DNA from: Sulfurimonas sp.
Lineage (GTDB): Bacteria; Campylobacterota; Campylobacteria; Campylobacterales; Sulfurimonadaceae
Assembly (NCBI GenBank): GCA_011391635.1
Contig: JAABQD010000002.1
Coordinates: 101,755-165,754, forward strand
Direction: 5' to 3'
Length of the DNA stretch: 64,000 nt
A model generated the notes under the pieces. The model saw only the letters and a list, made by a program, of their open reading frames with translations. It searched no databases and had not been told where the DNA came from. This document shows positions 44,474-54,354 of this stretch, piece by piece. A program made the position numbers and the translations under genes. Numbering within the stretch: the first letter of the stretch is position 1; each line of letters begins with the position of its first letter.

Positions 44474-47400
44474 ATGCCAAAACGCACCGACATCAATACA
44501 ATTTTACTTATTGGCTCTGGTCCAATTATCATTGGTCAAGCATGTGAGTTTGACTACTCAGGAACACAAGCTGTTAAAACATTAAAAGAGTTAGGATACC
44601 GCGTCATCCTGATCAACTCAAACCCCGCAACGATTATGACAGACCCAGAGTTTGCTGATAGAACTTACATAGAACCAATCAAAGAAGATGTTATTGCTAA
44701 AATTATCGAAAAAGAGAATGTCGATGCAATTCTCCCTACTATGGGTGGACAAACAGCACTCAATGTTGCAACAAGCATGTATGAGAAAGGGATGCTCAAG
44801 GGTATTCAATTTCTAGGTGCAACTCCAGAAGCAATTCACAAAGGTGAGGACCGTTCAGCATTTAATGAAGCTATGAAAAAAATTGGTATGGATTTACCAA
44901 AAAGTAAAAATGCATATAGTGTTGATGAAGCAATAGAAGTTGTTAAAGAAATTGGTTTTCCAGTCATTTCCAGAGCTTCTTTCACCCTTGCAGGTGGTGG
45001 TTCAGGTGTAGCTTACAATATGGAAGAGTTTAAAAAATTGGCTGAGGAAGGTCTATCAGCTTCTCCAGTAAATGAAATCGAAATTATGGAATCTATGCTT
45101 GGCTGGAAAGAGTATGAGATGGAAGTTATCCGTGACAAAGCGGACAACTGTATCATCGTTTGTGCAATTGAGAACTTCGACCCAATGGGTGTACATACAG
45201 GCGATAGTATCACTGTTGCCCCAGCACTCACGCTCACGGACAAAGAGTACCAAAGAATGCGTAATGCCTCTTTTGATATTTTAAGAGAAATCGGTGTTGA
45301 TACGGGTGGAAGTAATGTTCAATTCTCCATCGACCCTAAAACAGGAAGAATGATTGTAATTGAGATGAACCCTCGTGTAAGTCGCTCTTCAGCACTTGCT
45401 TCAAAAGCAACAGGATACCCGATAGCAAAAGTTGCTACACTTTTGGCTGTTGGATTTACACTCGATGAAATCACAAACGACATCACAGGAACACCTGCCT
45501 CTTTTGAGCCAGTTATAGATTATGTTGTAACAAAAATTCCACGATTTACATTTGAAAAGTTTCCTGAAGCTGAAAACACACTCAGCACAAGTATGAAGTC
45601 AGTTGGCGAAGTTATGGCGATTGGACGCACTTTTAAAGAGTCTATCCAAAAAGCTCTCTGCTCTCTTGAAACAGGACTTTGCGGTTTTGATGAAGTAGAT
45701 GCCGATACAGAGTTTGTACAACATGAGATTCGTCGTCCAAATGCAGAACGAATTTTATATGTAGCAGAAGGATTTCGTCGTGGCATGAGCGTTGAAGAGA
45801 TGTTTTCCACATGCCAGATTGACCCATGGTTTTTATACCAACTAGAAGAGTTAATCCAATCTGAGGGAACAATTACAAATAAAGTTTTATCCGATGCAGA
45901 GTTTATGAGAAGCTTAAAAGTAGATGGTTTTTCCGATAAAAGAATCTCTCAACTCATCGCTAAAAATTCAAATACAAAAGTAAGTGAAAATGATGTTTAT
46001 ACAGCGAGAAAAACTCTGGGCGTAAACTTTGAGTACAACGAAGTAGATACTTGTGCTGCGGAGTTTGAAGCACTTACTCCTTACCTTTATTCAACTACAA
46101 ATATTACAAAACTTCCACATGCCACAAATCGCATTAGCGATAAGAAAAAAGTTCTTATTTTAGGCGGCGGACCAAATAGAATCGGTCAAGGTATCGAATT
46201 TGATTATTGTTGTGTTCATGCAGCTTTTGCACTCAAAGAGATGGATATTGAAACGATTATGTACAACTGTAATCCTGAAACAGTTTCAACAGACTACGAT
46301 ACTTCAGATGTTCTCTACTTTGAACCGATTGATTTTGAACATGTAAGAGCAGTTATCGAAAATGAAAAACCAGATGGAATTATCGTTCACTTTGGTGGAC
46401 AAACTCCACTCAAACTTGCAAATGCTCTCACAGAAATCGGTGCAAATATCTCTGGAACACCATCCGCAGTGATTGACTTGGCAGAGGATAGAGAAAAATT
46501 CTCTGATTTCGTAAAAAAACATGGTTTAAAACAACCAGAAAATGGACTTGCAAGAACAAAAGAGGAGTCTTATATTATCGCTGAGAGATTAGGGTATCCT
46601 GTACTTGTTCGTCCATCTTTTGTTCTTGGTGGTCGCGGTATGCGTATTGTTTACTCAGAAAATGAGCTTAAGCAATATATGGATTTAGCAATCTCTGTGA
46701 GTAATGACGCACCTGTTCTTATCGACAAATTTTTAGACCAAGCGATAGAGCTTGATGTCGATGCTATTTGTGATGGTGTGGATGTTTATATTGGCTCTGT
46801 GATGCAACATATCGAAGAAGCTGGAATCCACTCAGGTGACAGTGCATGTTCACTTCCTCCGGTAAACCTCTCAAAAGAGATGATTGCAAATGTAGAACAA
46901 CAGACAAAAACTATCGCTCTAGGTCTTGGTGTAATCGGTCTTATGAATGTGCAATACGCAATTTTTCAAAATGAGATTTACCTCATAGAAGTTAATCCAA
47001 GAGCAAGTAGAACAGTTCCATTTGTGAGCAAAGCGACTGGTATGCCATTGGCAAAAGTTGCAACAAGAGTTATGGTGGGCGAAACACTAAGAAGTGCTTT
47101 AGAATATTACGATCATTATAAAATCGTTACAGAAGAAAATGGTCTTTTAAAACCACTGCTCAAAGACCATGTTTCTGTCAAAGAGGCTGTTTTTCCATTC
47201 CATAAACTCTATGGTGCAGATTTAACTCTTAGCCCAGAGATGAAATCAACGGGTGAAGTTATGGGTATTAGCTCTAACTTCGGTATCAGTTTTGCGAAGG
47301 CTCAAATCTCTGCGGGGAACAAAATCCCAACAAGCGGAACATGTTTTTTATCTTTTATAGATATGGATAAAGTTCACGCTCCAGAAATCGCACAAGGTCT

Positions 47401-47731
47401 TCACAAACATGGCTTCAAACTCGTAGCGACAAAAGGAACACAAAGTGTCATTGAAGCCGCTGGAATCCCATGTGAGCGAATATTTAAAATTTCTGAAGGT
47501 CGTCCAAATATAGAAGACAGCATGAAAAATGATGAAATCCAAATGGCAATCAATACCTCAGACAACAACACTTCAAAAAAAGATGCAGTTGTTATTCGCC
47601 AAGAAGTTCTCAGAAAAAATATTCCCTATTTTACAACACTAAGTGCGGCTAGAGCAGCGATTCTTGCTCTTGATGAAATGGGTGATGAGTCATGGTCAGA
47701 TGTACAAGCACTCCAAGATTTCCTCGCTTGA
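44474..47731 (+). CDS. carB: Carbamoyl-phosphate synthase large subunit
   Basis: Makes carbamoyl phosphate for arginine and pyrimidines. 1085 residues with two homologous ATP-grasp halves ([17 protein letters not shown] at the start and [17 protein letters not shown] at about 562), an oligomerisation domain between them, and the allosteric MGS-like domain at the C-terminus. No carA is nearby. Two motif copies in frame encode FSTCQID (45806) and LPHATNR (46114), both in the middle connecting region rather than in a catalytic loop. Confidence 0.98.
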   Translation: MPKRTDINTILLIGSGPIIIGQACEFDYSGTQAVKTLKELGYRVILINSNPATIMTDPEFADRTYIEPIKEDVIAKIIEKENVDAILPTMGGQTALNVATSMYEKGMLKGIQFLGATPEAIHKGEDRSAFNEAMKKIGMDLPKSKNAYSVDEAIEVVKEIGFPVISRASFTLAGGGSGVAYNMEEFKKLAEEGLSASPVNEIEIMESMLGWKEYEMEVIRDKADNCIIVCAIENFDPMGVHTGDSITVAPALTLTDKEYQRMRNASFDILREIGVDTGGSNVQFSIDPKTGRMIVIEMNPRVSRSSALASKATGYPIAKVATLLAVGFTLDEITNDITGTPASFEPVIDYVVTKIPRFTFEKFPEAENTLSTSMKSVGEVMAIGRTFKESIQKALCSLETGLCGFDEVDADTEFVQHEIRRPNAERILYVAEGFRRGMSVEEMFSTCQIDPWFLYQLEELIQSEGTITNKVLSDAEFMRSLKVDGFSDKRISQLIAKNSNTKVSENDVYTARKTLGVNFEYNEVDTCAAEFEALTPYLYSTTNITKLPHATNRISDKKKVLILGGGPNRIGQGIEFDYCCVHAAFALKEMDIETIMYNCNPETVSTDYDTSDVLYFEPIDFEHVRAVIENEKPDGIIVHFGGQTPLKLANALTEIGANISGTPSAVIDLAEDREKFSDFVKKHGLKQPENGLARTKEESYIIAERLGYPVLVRPSFVLGGRGMRIVYSENELKQYMDLAISVSNDAPVLIDKFLDQAIELDVDAICDGVDVYIGSVMQHIEEAGIHSGDSACSLPPVNLSKEMIANVEQQTKTIALGLGVIGLMNVQYAIFQNEIYLIEVNPRASRTVPFVSKATGMPLAKVATRVMVGETLRSALEYYDHYKIVTEENGLLKPLLKDHVSVKEAVFPFHKLYGADLTLSPEMKSTGEVMGISSNFGISFAKAQISAGNKIPTSGTCFLSFIDMDKVHAPEIAQGLHKHGFKLVATKGTQSVIEAAGIPCERIFKISEGRPNIEDSMKNDEIQMAINTSDNNTSKKDAVVIRQEVLRKNIPYFTTLSAARAAILALDEMGDESWSDVQALQDFLA

Positions 47732-47735
47732 GAAA

Positions 47736-48167
47736 ATGAGTGTAATCCTCACACAAACCGACACGACAGTCGGTTTTCTCTCCCAAAATGCAACGAGACT
47801 TTATGAGATAAAGTCTCGAAAAAAATCCAAGCCTTTTATCAAAGTATTTTCCAATTTTGAAACTTTCTTGGCATGTGGAAATAGAGTTCCGCAAAATCAA
47901 AAAAATAGAATTCGTCGCTCTAAAAAAACAACTTTTATAGTAAAAAACAGAGCCTTTCGAGTTGCTAAAAGTTTACTGGGTTCTACTATACTACGAAATT
48001 CACCTTGGCATTTCTCTACCTCAGCCAATGAATCCAATAAAGAGTTTGATAGAGAGTTTTGTGAGAATCAAGCAGATATAATTATAGAAGACACTCATCG
48101 ATTACATGAAAACAGCTCTTCTACTCTGATAAAAATCAACAATCTAAAAAGGAAAAAAATACGATGA
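47736..48167 (+). CDS. Short Sua5/YciO/YrdC-family protein
   Basis: 143 residues related to threonylcarbamoyl-AMP synthase (TsaC/Sua5), which starts t6A formation in tRNA. It keeps TDTTVGFLSQ near the N-terminus (PTDTxxGL in the family), the basic KSRKKSKPF (KxR equivalent) and STSANES (SxxN) near the C-terminus, but is shorter than the usual 180-200 residues. Similar short forms exist in Helicobacter. A longer upstream start lies within carB and is rejected; ATG at 47736 is 5 bases after the carB stop. One motif copy (47869) encodes FLACGN. Overlaps the next gene by 4 bases. Confidence 0.75.
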   Translation: MSVILTQTDTTVGFLSQNATRLYEIKSRKKSKPFIKVFSNFETFLACGNRVPQNQKNRIRRSKKTTFIVKNRAFRVAKSLLGSTILRNSPWHFSTSANESNKEFDREFCENQADIIIEDTHRLHENSSSTLIKINNLKRKKIR

Positions 48168-48775
48168 AACATATCTCTTCAATAGCAAGTGGCGTAGCCT
48201 TAGGCAGTGCTGGAATAATTATGATGAGCGTCTTAAGCGGTTGCCAATCACACCAAGAAGAACAGAAGCAACAAAATAAATTTTTAGTCATAGAACAACA
48301 AGAAGATGGAAAGTATAAAGTAGTCGAAGAGATGCCAACAGAAGGTCCTAGCCGTGCCATAGTTCGCGAAAAAGATGCAAATGGGAATGTTACTGAGAGA
48401 ATTTTAAGCCAAGAAGAGATGCAGGCTCTCGCAGCAGAAGAGTATAAAAAAGTGCAAGATGGTACTTCAGAAACTGTTTCAAGTGGTGAGAGTAGTGCTG
48501 GAATGGGATTGGCGGGAACTATTCTTGCGGTAGCTGCTGGTTCTCTCCTTGGAAATATGGTAGGGAATGCTCTTATGAATAACAAAAACTTTGCAAATCG
48601 TGCTACAAATGCATCTCCAAGTGCCTATAATCGTTCTACTTCAACACCAAAGACTCCTGCTGCAAGTAGTAGCAATAGTGGAAAAAGTTATTTTGGTTCT
48701 TCAAGTAATAGTGCAGCAAGTAGTTCAAGTGCTACAAAAAGCACTGCAAGTTCAAGTTCAAGCTACGGGAGCTAA
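48164..48775 (+). CDS. UPF0323-family lipoprotein with Ser-rich tail
   Basis: Signal peptide with lipobox VLSGC (Cys at about 26), so it is membrane-anchored. The middle region is KYKVVEEMPTEGPSRAIVREKDANGNVTERILSQEE. A glycine-rich hydrophobic segment (GMGLAGTILAVAAGSLLGNMVGNAL) is followed by about 60 residues almost purely Ser, Ala, Thr, Asn. Members are typical of Campylobacter and Helicobacter and precede a glutathionylspermidine-synthase-like gene, like ygiB-ygiC in E. coli. Function unknown. Confidence 0.85.
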   Translation: MKHISSIASGVALGSAGIIMMSVLSGCQSHQEEQKQQNKFLVIEQQEDGKYKVVEEMPTEGPSRAIVREKDANGNVTERILSQEEMQALAAEEYKKVQDGTSETVSSGESSAGMGLAGTILAVAAGSLLGNMVGNALMNNKNFANRATNASPSAYNRSTSTPKTPAASSSNSGKSYFGSSSNSAASSSSATKSTASSSSSYGS

Positions 48776-48777
48776 TC

Positions 48778-49956
48778 ATGGTAAAACTTCAAAAAATCAA
48801 TCCACTCAGCGACAGTGCACTCGAAGAGTTAGGCTTTACTTGGCATACAGATCAAGATAATAGCAAATATATCAGTGATGCTCTGGTGCAACTCACATCC
48901 GCAGAAGCAGAAAACTACTACGAAGCTGCAAATGAACTCTATGATATGTATGTCAAGGGTGCAGAATATGTCATAGAAAACAATCTCTTTTTTGAGTTAG
49001 GAATCCCATTCAATCTCGTCGATGCTATCAAAAAAAGCTGGGAAAATGATGTTCACTGGCATCTTTATGGTCGTTTTGATTTGGCTGGTGGCATAGACAA
49101 TCAACCTATTAAACTTATAGAATTCAATGCGGATACACCCACAGCACTTTTTGAGACTGCTCTTTTGCAATGGGGTATGCTTAAATATAACAACATGGAT
49201 GAGATGAAACAGTTTAACAGTGTCTATGAATCCATCAGTGAAAATTTCAAAAGACTTATTACACTTTTTGATGATACGGATACATTCCAAGAGAGATATG
49301 ATGGATGGAAGATACTCTTCTCCTCCATAGAAGGCAACGATGAAGAAGAGGTAACAACCAAACTCTTACAACAAATGGCAACAGATGCAGGATTTGACAC
49401 AGGCTTTGAGTATCTCCAAAATGTAAAATTTAGCGAAGATGGTATCTTTGATGCCAATGGAGAGGAATATGAGTATTGGTTTAAGCTCTATCCTTGGGAA
49501 GATATTGCGATTGATGAACCAGAACTTGCAACAGTGCTTACAAATATCATGGAAAATCAAAAAGCAATTATTCTCAATCCAGCTTATACTTTGCTCTTCC
49601 AATCCAAAGGAATGATGAAAATTTTATGCGACCTTTTTCCTGATTCACCTTACCTTTTAAAAACATCATTTGAGCCACTCCAAGGTATCAAACAGGTAGA
49701 AAAAACTGTGTTTGGAAGAGAAGGAGCAAATACTAAAATCATAGATGCAAATGGCTCTTTATTAGAAGAAGTTGCAGGTCCTTATGGCAATTACAAAAAA
49801 GTGTATCAGGAGTATGTAGAGTTTCCAAAAGATGCAAGTGGAACAAAATACCAAGCCGGTGTTTTCTTTGCTTATGAGGCATGTGGAATGAGCTTCAGAA
49901 AAGGCTCAGAAATCATGAATAATATGAGTAAATTTGTAGGGCATGTTTTAGTGTAA
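48778..49956 (+). CDS. Glutathionylspermidine synthase-like ATP-grasp ligase
   Basis: 392 residues of the C-terminal, synthetase-type domain of glutathionylspermidine synthase: WHLYGRFDLAGG, LIEFNADTPTALFE, ILNPAYTLLFQSKGMM, VFGREGANTKI, YQAGVFFAYEACGMSFR. It ligates a carboxylate to an amine at the cost of ATP, but the substrate of these YgiC-like proteins is not known. Begins 2 bases after the UPF0323 lipoprotein gene. A 10/11 motif variant (49878) encodes YEACGM. Confidence 0.88.
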   Translation: MVKLQKINPLSDSALEELGFTWHTDQDNSKYISDALVQLTSAEAENYYEAANELYDMYVKGAEYVIENNLFFELGIPFNLVDAIKKSWENDVHWHLYGRFDLAGGIDNQPIKLIEFNADTPTALFETALLQWGMLKYNNMDEMKQFNSVYESISENFKRLITLFDDTDTFQERYDGWKILFSSIEGNDEEEVTTKLLQQMATDAGFDTGFEYLQNVKFSEDGIFDANGEEYEYWFKLYPWEDIAIDEPELATVLTNIMENQKAIILNPAYTLLFQSKGMMKILCDLFPDSPYLLKTSFEPLQGIKQVEKTVFGREGANTKIIDANGSLLEEVAGPYGNYKKVYQEYVEFPKDASGTKYQAGVFFAYEACGMSFRKGSEIMNNMSKFVGHVLV

Positions 49957-50014
49957 AAGCATCGAGCTTCTTGCTTTTATGCAAGAAATTCGTCCTACTA
50001 ATGCTTTCGCGTTT

Positions 50015-50440
50015 TTAACAAATCTCTTCTATATCGTACACATCATCATCTTCAAGGTGACTCATACCGCTAAACTCCATTTCTGGAAATGCTTTTGCGA
50101 TGGCGATTGAGAGTTTATCCCCTGTAATTGGCTTAAGCAAATACCCTTTTGCACCAGCTTTGATTGAATCGAGTACCATCTTCTCTTGCCCATGCGATGT
50201 GGACATTATGATTCGCACATTTTTATCGAACTCTCTTATTTTTTTTACAGCTGTTATCCCATCCATATCTGGCATAGTGATATCCATCGTAATCAAATCA
50301 GGTTTAAACTTACGACACATTTCAACTGCTTCAAGACCATCTTTTGCCTCAGAGAGTATCTCATGACCTAAATTTAAAAGAAACTTACTCATATTTCTTC
50401 TCACTATCAGCGAATCATCTACTATTAAAACTTTTAGCAT
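50015..50440 (-). CDS. CheY-like single-domain response regulator
   Basis: 141 residues: MLKVLIVDDS, phospho-acceptor Asp in LITMDITMPDMDG, Lys in YLLKPI. The acidic C-terminal extension (SHLEDDDVYDIEEI) is about 15 residues. No output domain. The start at 50440 gives the standard N-terminus; the longer frame overlaps the kinase. Ten bases after the CheA-like kinase, hence its probable target. Confidence 0.92.
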   Translation of the reverse strand: MLKVLIVDDSLIVRRNMSKFLLNLGHEILSEAKDGLEAVEMCRKFKPDLITMDITMPDMDGITAVKKIREFDKNVRIIMSTSHGQEKMVLDSIKAGAKGYLLKPITGDKLSIAIAKAFPEMEFSGMSHLEDDDVYDIEEIC

Positions 50441-50450
50441 TCTCTCTCCA

Positions 50451-52601
50451 TTATAACCATGACACTTCTTTGTAAGGCAAAGTAAAAATGAGTGTTGTTC
50501 CCACACCCTCTTTGCTTCTGATTTCGAGTGTTCCACCTAATGCCACTAACTCTGCTTGAACTGCACTCATACCAACGCCCCTTCCCGATATCTCTGAAAC
50601 TTCTTCTTTTGTGCTGAACTCCGTGCTAAAAATAAAATTATACACCTCTTCTTCGCTCAGTAAAGTAGCCTCATACTCTGTTATTAAATTTTTTTCTATC
50701 GCTTTTTGCACAACAAGTCTTTTATTAATACCTGCACCATCATCAGAAATAACCAACACAAGCGTATCTTCGCTCGTCTTAAAACTACAACTGATAGTCC
50801 CTATCTCATCTTTTTCGTGTGCCACCCTCATCTCAGCATCTTCAATACCGTGGTCAATACAATTTCTAAAAACATGCACAAGCGATTTTATAAATGGCTT
50901 ATACCCTTCAGTCACCATAATGCTACCATCGCCTATCACTTCAAAATCATATATCTCTTTATGCAATCTTTGTGAAAGATGATTGACAAGATTATTATAA
51001 GGTTTGAGAAGATTAATAAGCCTCATTTTGGATAAACCTAAAATTTTATCAAATACATCTTTATATTTCATCACATTTTGTTCATCTTGACTCATAAGGG
51101 TTGCAACTCTTATTTGAAGTTCATGTAAAGAATCAAAATTTACTTTTATATAGTTCGTCTCTTTAAAAAACTCTTCACCTAAAATATTCTCAACAACTTG
51201 CAACTCATTCTGGAATGAACTTTTAAAATCACTCTGTTTTAAAATTTCCAAAAGCAAATCATTGGATGTTCTATTCTCTTTAATAATAAGAGAAATTTTA
51301 CTCTCTAGCTCATGTAAAAATTTCACTACTTGTTGCATGTAAAGTTGAGAAAATGCACCTTTGAAGGTATGAATCATTCTATAAATTTCATTGAAGTTAC
51401 AAAGAGGTGTTTTAGCTGTGTCCACATAGTTTTGGGGGAATGTAATAAAATTTTCATACTCTCTTTTTGTGTCAAAGAAAATTTCACTATCACTCACGAC
51501 TTCGACAATCATTTTGAGTATTTCTTGCTCTTTTTTAATTCTATTTTCGAGCTTTTTATTTGCTGTAATATTGGTAATGATGAGCATAAATTTTGTATTG
51601 CTGATAAGTTTATACTCTATTTTCAATGCTCTTTTATTAAAGATGATTTCTGATGGTAAGAGTGACAAAATAGCGTCTCTGGAGATTGCATCCTCTTGTT
51701 CGAGTGCATCATGAATAGTTGTAATAAAAAGGTGCTTATTATCGGTATCGCCAAACAGAATATCCGCAATATTTTTGCCACCAATTTCATCTCCAAGCAG
51801 TTTTATACATGCTTTTGAATACTCTTGATTGATAATCAAATCGTTTGAAAAAGATAAAAAACCTTGTTCAGCATTATCTAAAAGTATGCTCATCTGTTCT
51901 TGACTTTTTGCAAGTTCTGCTGTGCGAATAGTGATTGTCTCTTCAAGCTGTCTGTTGATTTTTTTATTGACTAACCAAAAAGCAATAAAAAAAGGAAATA
52001 AAATAGAGATGTAAAAGAGAGCTTCGAGAATTGAATAAAAAACAATTTCATTTAGTTTTGTCTCAATAAAATCTATTCGAATATCTGCACATGTTACAAA
52101 AACTTTTCCATTTTCTGTTTTTAAAGGAATAAATACACTTCGAAATGTTCCCCATTTATCCGTGATATTTTCATAATAAATCTCTTGTTTGCTAAATGCC
52201 TCTTTAAGCTTCTCTGTTGCACTCTCATACACATCAAAGTAGTGAGAAAGCCCTTCATTTTTTTCTAGCTCTTTGGGTGTTGCACTGCTTGAAGCAAAAC
52301 GAACTGTATCGCCATCTAAAACAAAAGAGTAGATGTAAATGAGCCTTGTGAGTTTTGTGTAGTCAGATAATTTTTTTATATTTTGCATATCCTCTTGCTC
52401 TGATACACTCTGTGCATCCAAAAGTTTGCCATGAAAACTGTTTTCCAAGAGAACAGGAAGAGCTTTTGCACCTTGAAGCAACTCTTGATTGAGCGACTCA
52501 TAGAGTGCAGTTTTTTCACTCTCATATCCATAATAGACATAACTACCAAGAGCGAGGATGTAAATGAAAACCGCCCAGATATAATTTTGATACCTTTTCA
52601 T
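50451..52601 (-). CDS. Membrane histidine kinase with CheA-like HPt and ATPase domains
   Basis: 716 residues. TM1 is at 8-24, a periplasmic sensor at about 25-187 and TM2 at 188-211, followed by a coiled coil and a PAS domain (235-345). An HPt-like segment has phospho-acceptor His411 in YRMIHTFKGAFSQL. The catalytic domain is of CheA type (N-box HVFRNCIDHGIED, G1 ISDDGAGIN, ISGRGVGMSAVQ). The C-terminal CheW-like domain of true CheA is absent. It therefore looks like a membrane kinase built from CheA parts and probably signals to the adjacent CheY-like protein. Confidence 0.88.
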   Translation of the reverse strand: MKRYQNYIWAVFIYILALGSYVYYGYESEKTALYESLNQELLQGAKALPVLLENSFHGKLLDAQSVSEQEDMQNIKKLSDYTKLTRLIYIYSFVLDGDTVRFASSSATPKELEKNEGLSHYFDVYESATEKLKEAFSKQEIYYENITDKWGTFRSVFIPLKTENGKVFVTCADIRIDFIETKLNEIVFYSILEALFYISILFPFFIAFWLVNKKINRQLEETITIRTAELAKSQEQMSILLDNAEQGFLSFSNDLIINQEYSKACIKLLGDEIGGKNIADILFGDTDNKHLFITTIHDALEQEDAISRDAILSLLPSEIIFNKRALKIEYKLISNTKFMLIITNITANKKLENRIKKEQEILKMIVEVVSDSEIFFDTKREYENFITFPQNYVDTAKTPLCNFNEIYRMIHTFKGAFSQLYMQQVVKFLHELESKISLIIKENRTSNDLLLEILKQSDFKSSFQNELQVVENILGEEFFKETNYIKVNFDSLHELQIRVATLMSQDEQNVMKYKDVFDKILGLSKMRLINLLKPYNNLVNHLSQRLHKEIYDFEVIGDGSIMVTEGYKPFIKSLVHVFRNCIDHGIEDAEMRVAHEKDEIGTISCSFKTSEDTLVLVISDDGAGINKRLVVQKAIEKNLITEYEATLLSEEEVYNFIFSTEFSTKEEVSEISGRGVGMSAVQAELVALGGTLEIRSKEGVGTTLIFTLPYKEVSWL

Positions 52602-52604
52602 AAC

Positions 52605-54338
52605 TCACACCTCATTTTTTCTATGATAAAACTCAGGAACAATCACTTTAAGTTGCTCGAGTTTATTTCCACATGCCAATAACTCTTGTATATCGTCGTT
52701 TAGCTTATCGATTGAGTAATATGTCGGTGTAGCAACCATAATAGAATCATACTCTGTTTTTGCATCACTCTCATCTATAAGTAACTCTTCGTAAAGTTTT
52801 TCACCTTGTCTTAGACCCGTAAACTCTATATCTACTCCCTCACTTGCACTGAGTTCTATCATCTTACGAGCCAAATCAACTATCTTCACAGGCTCACCCA
52901 TATCCAAAATAAATATTTCGCCCCCACGCCCAATGGCTCCAGCTTGAAGTACAAGTTCACATGCTTCAGGAATAAGCATAAAATATCTCGTAATATCGGG
53001 ATGCGTTACTGTAAGATTCTCTCCTCGCTCAATTTGCGACTTAAACTTTGGAATCACACTTCCACTGCTACCAAGAACATTTCCAAATCGCACCGCTACA
53101 ATTTCAGTTTTTTGAGAGAGAACATTTTGAACATAGAGTTCACAAATTCTTTTCGTCGCACCCATTACATTCGTTGGTCGCACCGCTTTGTCTGTTGAGA
53201 GCATCACAAATTTTTGAACACCATACTTGATTGCACTATCTATCACATTTTTCGTACCTAGCACATTATTCACAATAGCTTCATGCATATTTGATTCTAC
53301 GAGTGGCACATGTTTATAGGCTGCGGCATGAATAACTATTTCTGGCATGTGGATTTGAAATGTGTTCTCCAACAACTCTTTTTCTACAACACTCTGCATC
53401 ACCAAAACAGTTGGTACACTTCGAATCTCTTCACTTATTGCGTATAAATTATATTCGCTATGGTCTAAAAGAATCAATTTTTTTGCACCGAATTTTTCAC
53501 ACTGCCTGCAGATTTCACTTCCTATGCTTCCACCTGCACCAGTGATTAAAACAGTTTTATCTTTTATAAATGCTTTGATTTTTTCTTTATCTAAGTCTTG
53601 TGGATGCCTTGCTAATAAATCTTCCAAAGAGATATTTTGAAGCTGTGTTGCAAAATCTCTATCTCTCAAAATATCATTGATAGAAGGCAAAATTTTAATC
53701 TCCTTAAAACAATGACTCAAACCCCTATAAATCTCTTTTATTCTTGGCTTTGGAGCAGATGGCATCGCAATTACAAGTAAGTCTAATTTACTTGTCCCTA
53801 GACTCTCTTGTAGCTTCTGCGGTGATATCACTTTAATCGAATCTATAGAACGATTTTGGATTATTTTATCATCATCTATAAAATATTTTACCCTGTATTG
53901 GCTATTTGAAAATTCTGATTCTAATTTTATACCAGCTTTTCCAGCACCATAAATGACTATGGATTTTGTTTTTTCAACTTTGCTTCTATTCATCACAAAG
54001 TAGTAAACATACATAGCAAAATTGATAGAGAATATATACAAAAAAAGTTCTGAAGCAAAAAAGTAAATAGCTATAACGCCATAAAAAAGAGGAATATAGA
54101 CAAAAAAAGCGACAAGATAGACAAAACTTTTAATGAGAAATGTTTTTTGAGAAGCTTTTGACCAAGAGAGAGAGTAATCTTGAAAAATCAAAAAAGAGGC
54201 AAGCATACGGATAAGTATGACACTTGCAACTATTTTTGCATCAAATGGCATGTGGAATATAAAAAATGTCCACCAAAATGTTGCTAAGCTAAGGAGTATT
54301 ATGACTAAAAAGTTTAATACTCTCTTATCTACATTCAC
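52605..54338 (-). CDS. pglF: UDP-GlcNAc 4,6-dehydratase, PglF/CapD-like
   Basis: 577 residues. Four N-terminal TM helices (1-120), a first Rossmann region (SIVIYGAGKAGIKL), then the short-chain dehydratase domain with the NAD motif TGAGGSIGSE, and AAAYKHVPLVE near the active site (a Met/Tyr-variant SDR). It makes the 4-keto-6-deoxy sugar for bacillosamine-type glycans. Similar in size and plan to Campylobacter PglF. The neighbours pglB and a GT2 support N-glycan synthesis. Motif copies encode LLACGNK (52668), IHMPEI (53343) and FHMPFD (54246). Confidence 0.88.
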   Translation of the reverse strand: MNVDKRVLNFLVIILLSLATFWWTFFIFHMPFDAKIVASVILIRMLASFLIFQDYSLSWSKASQKTFLIKSFVYLVAFFVYIPLFYGVIAIYFFASELFLYIFSINFAMYVYYFVMNRSKVEKTKSIVIYGAGKAGIKLESEFSNSQYRVKYFIDDDKIIQNRSIDSIKVISPQKLQESLGTSKLDLLVIAMPSAPKPRIKEIYRGLSHCFKEIKILPSINDILRDRDFATQLQNISLEDLLARHPQDLDKEKIKAFIKDKTVLITGAGGSIGSEICRQCEKFGAKKLILLDHSEYNLYAISEEIRSVPTVLVMQSVVEKELLENTFQIHMPEIVIHAAAYKHVPLVESNMHEAIVNNVLGTKNVIDSAIKYGVQKFVMLSTDKAVRPTNVMGATKRICELYVQNVLSQKTEIVAVRFGNVLGSSGSVIPKFKSQIERGENLTVTHPDITRYFMLIPEACELVLQAGAIGRGGEIFILDMGEPVKIVDLARKMIELSASEGVDIEFTGLRQGEKLYEELLIDESDAKTEYDSIMVATPTYYSIDKLNDDIQELLACGNKLEQLKVIVPEFYHRKNEV

Positions 54339-54354
54339 ACAGCACCTTTAAAAA

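Noticed and set aside
47643..47735. N-terminal extension of the Sua5-like gene into carB
   Set aside because: The 31 residues overlap carB out of frame and do not resemble the family.
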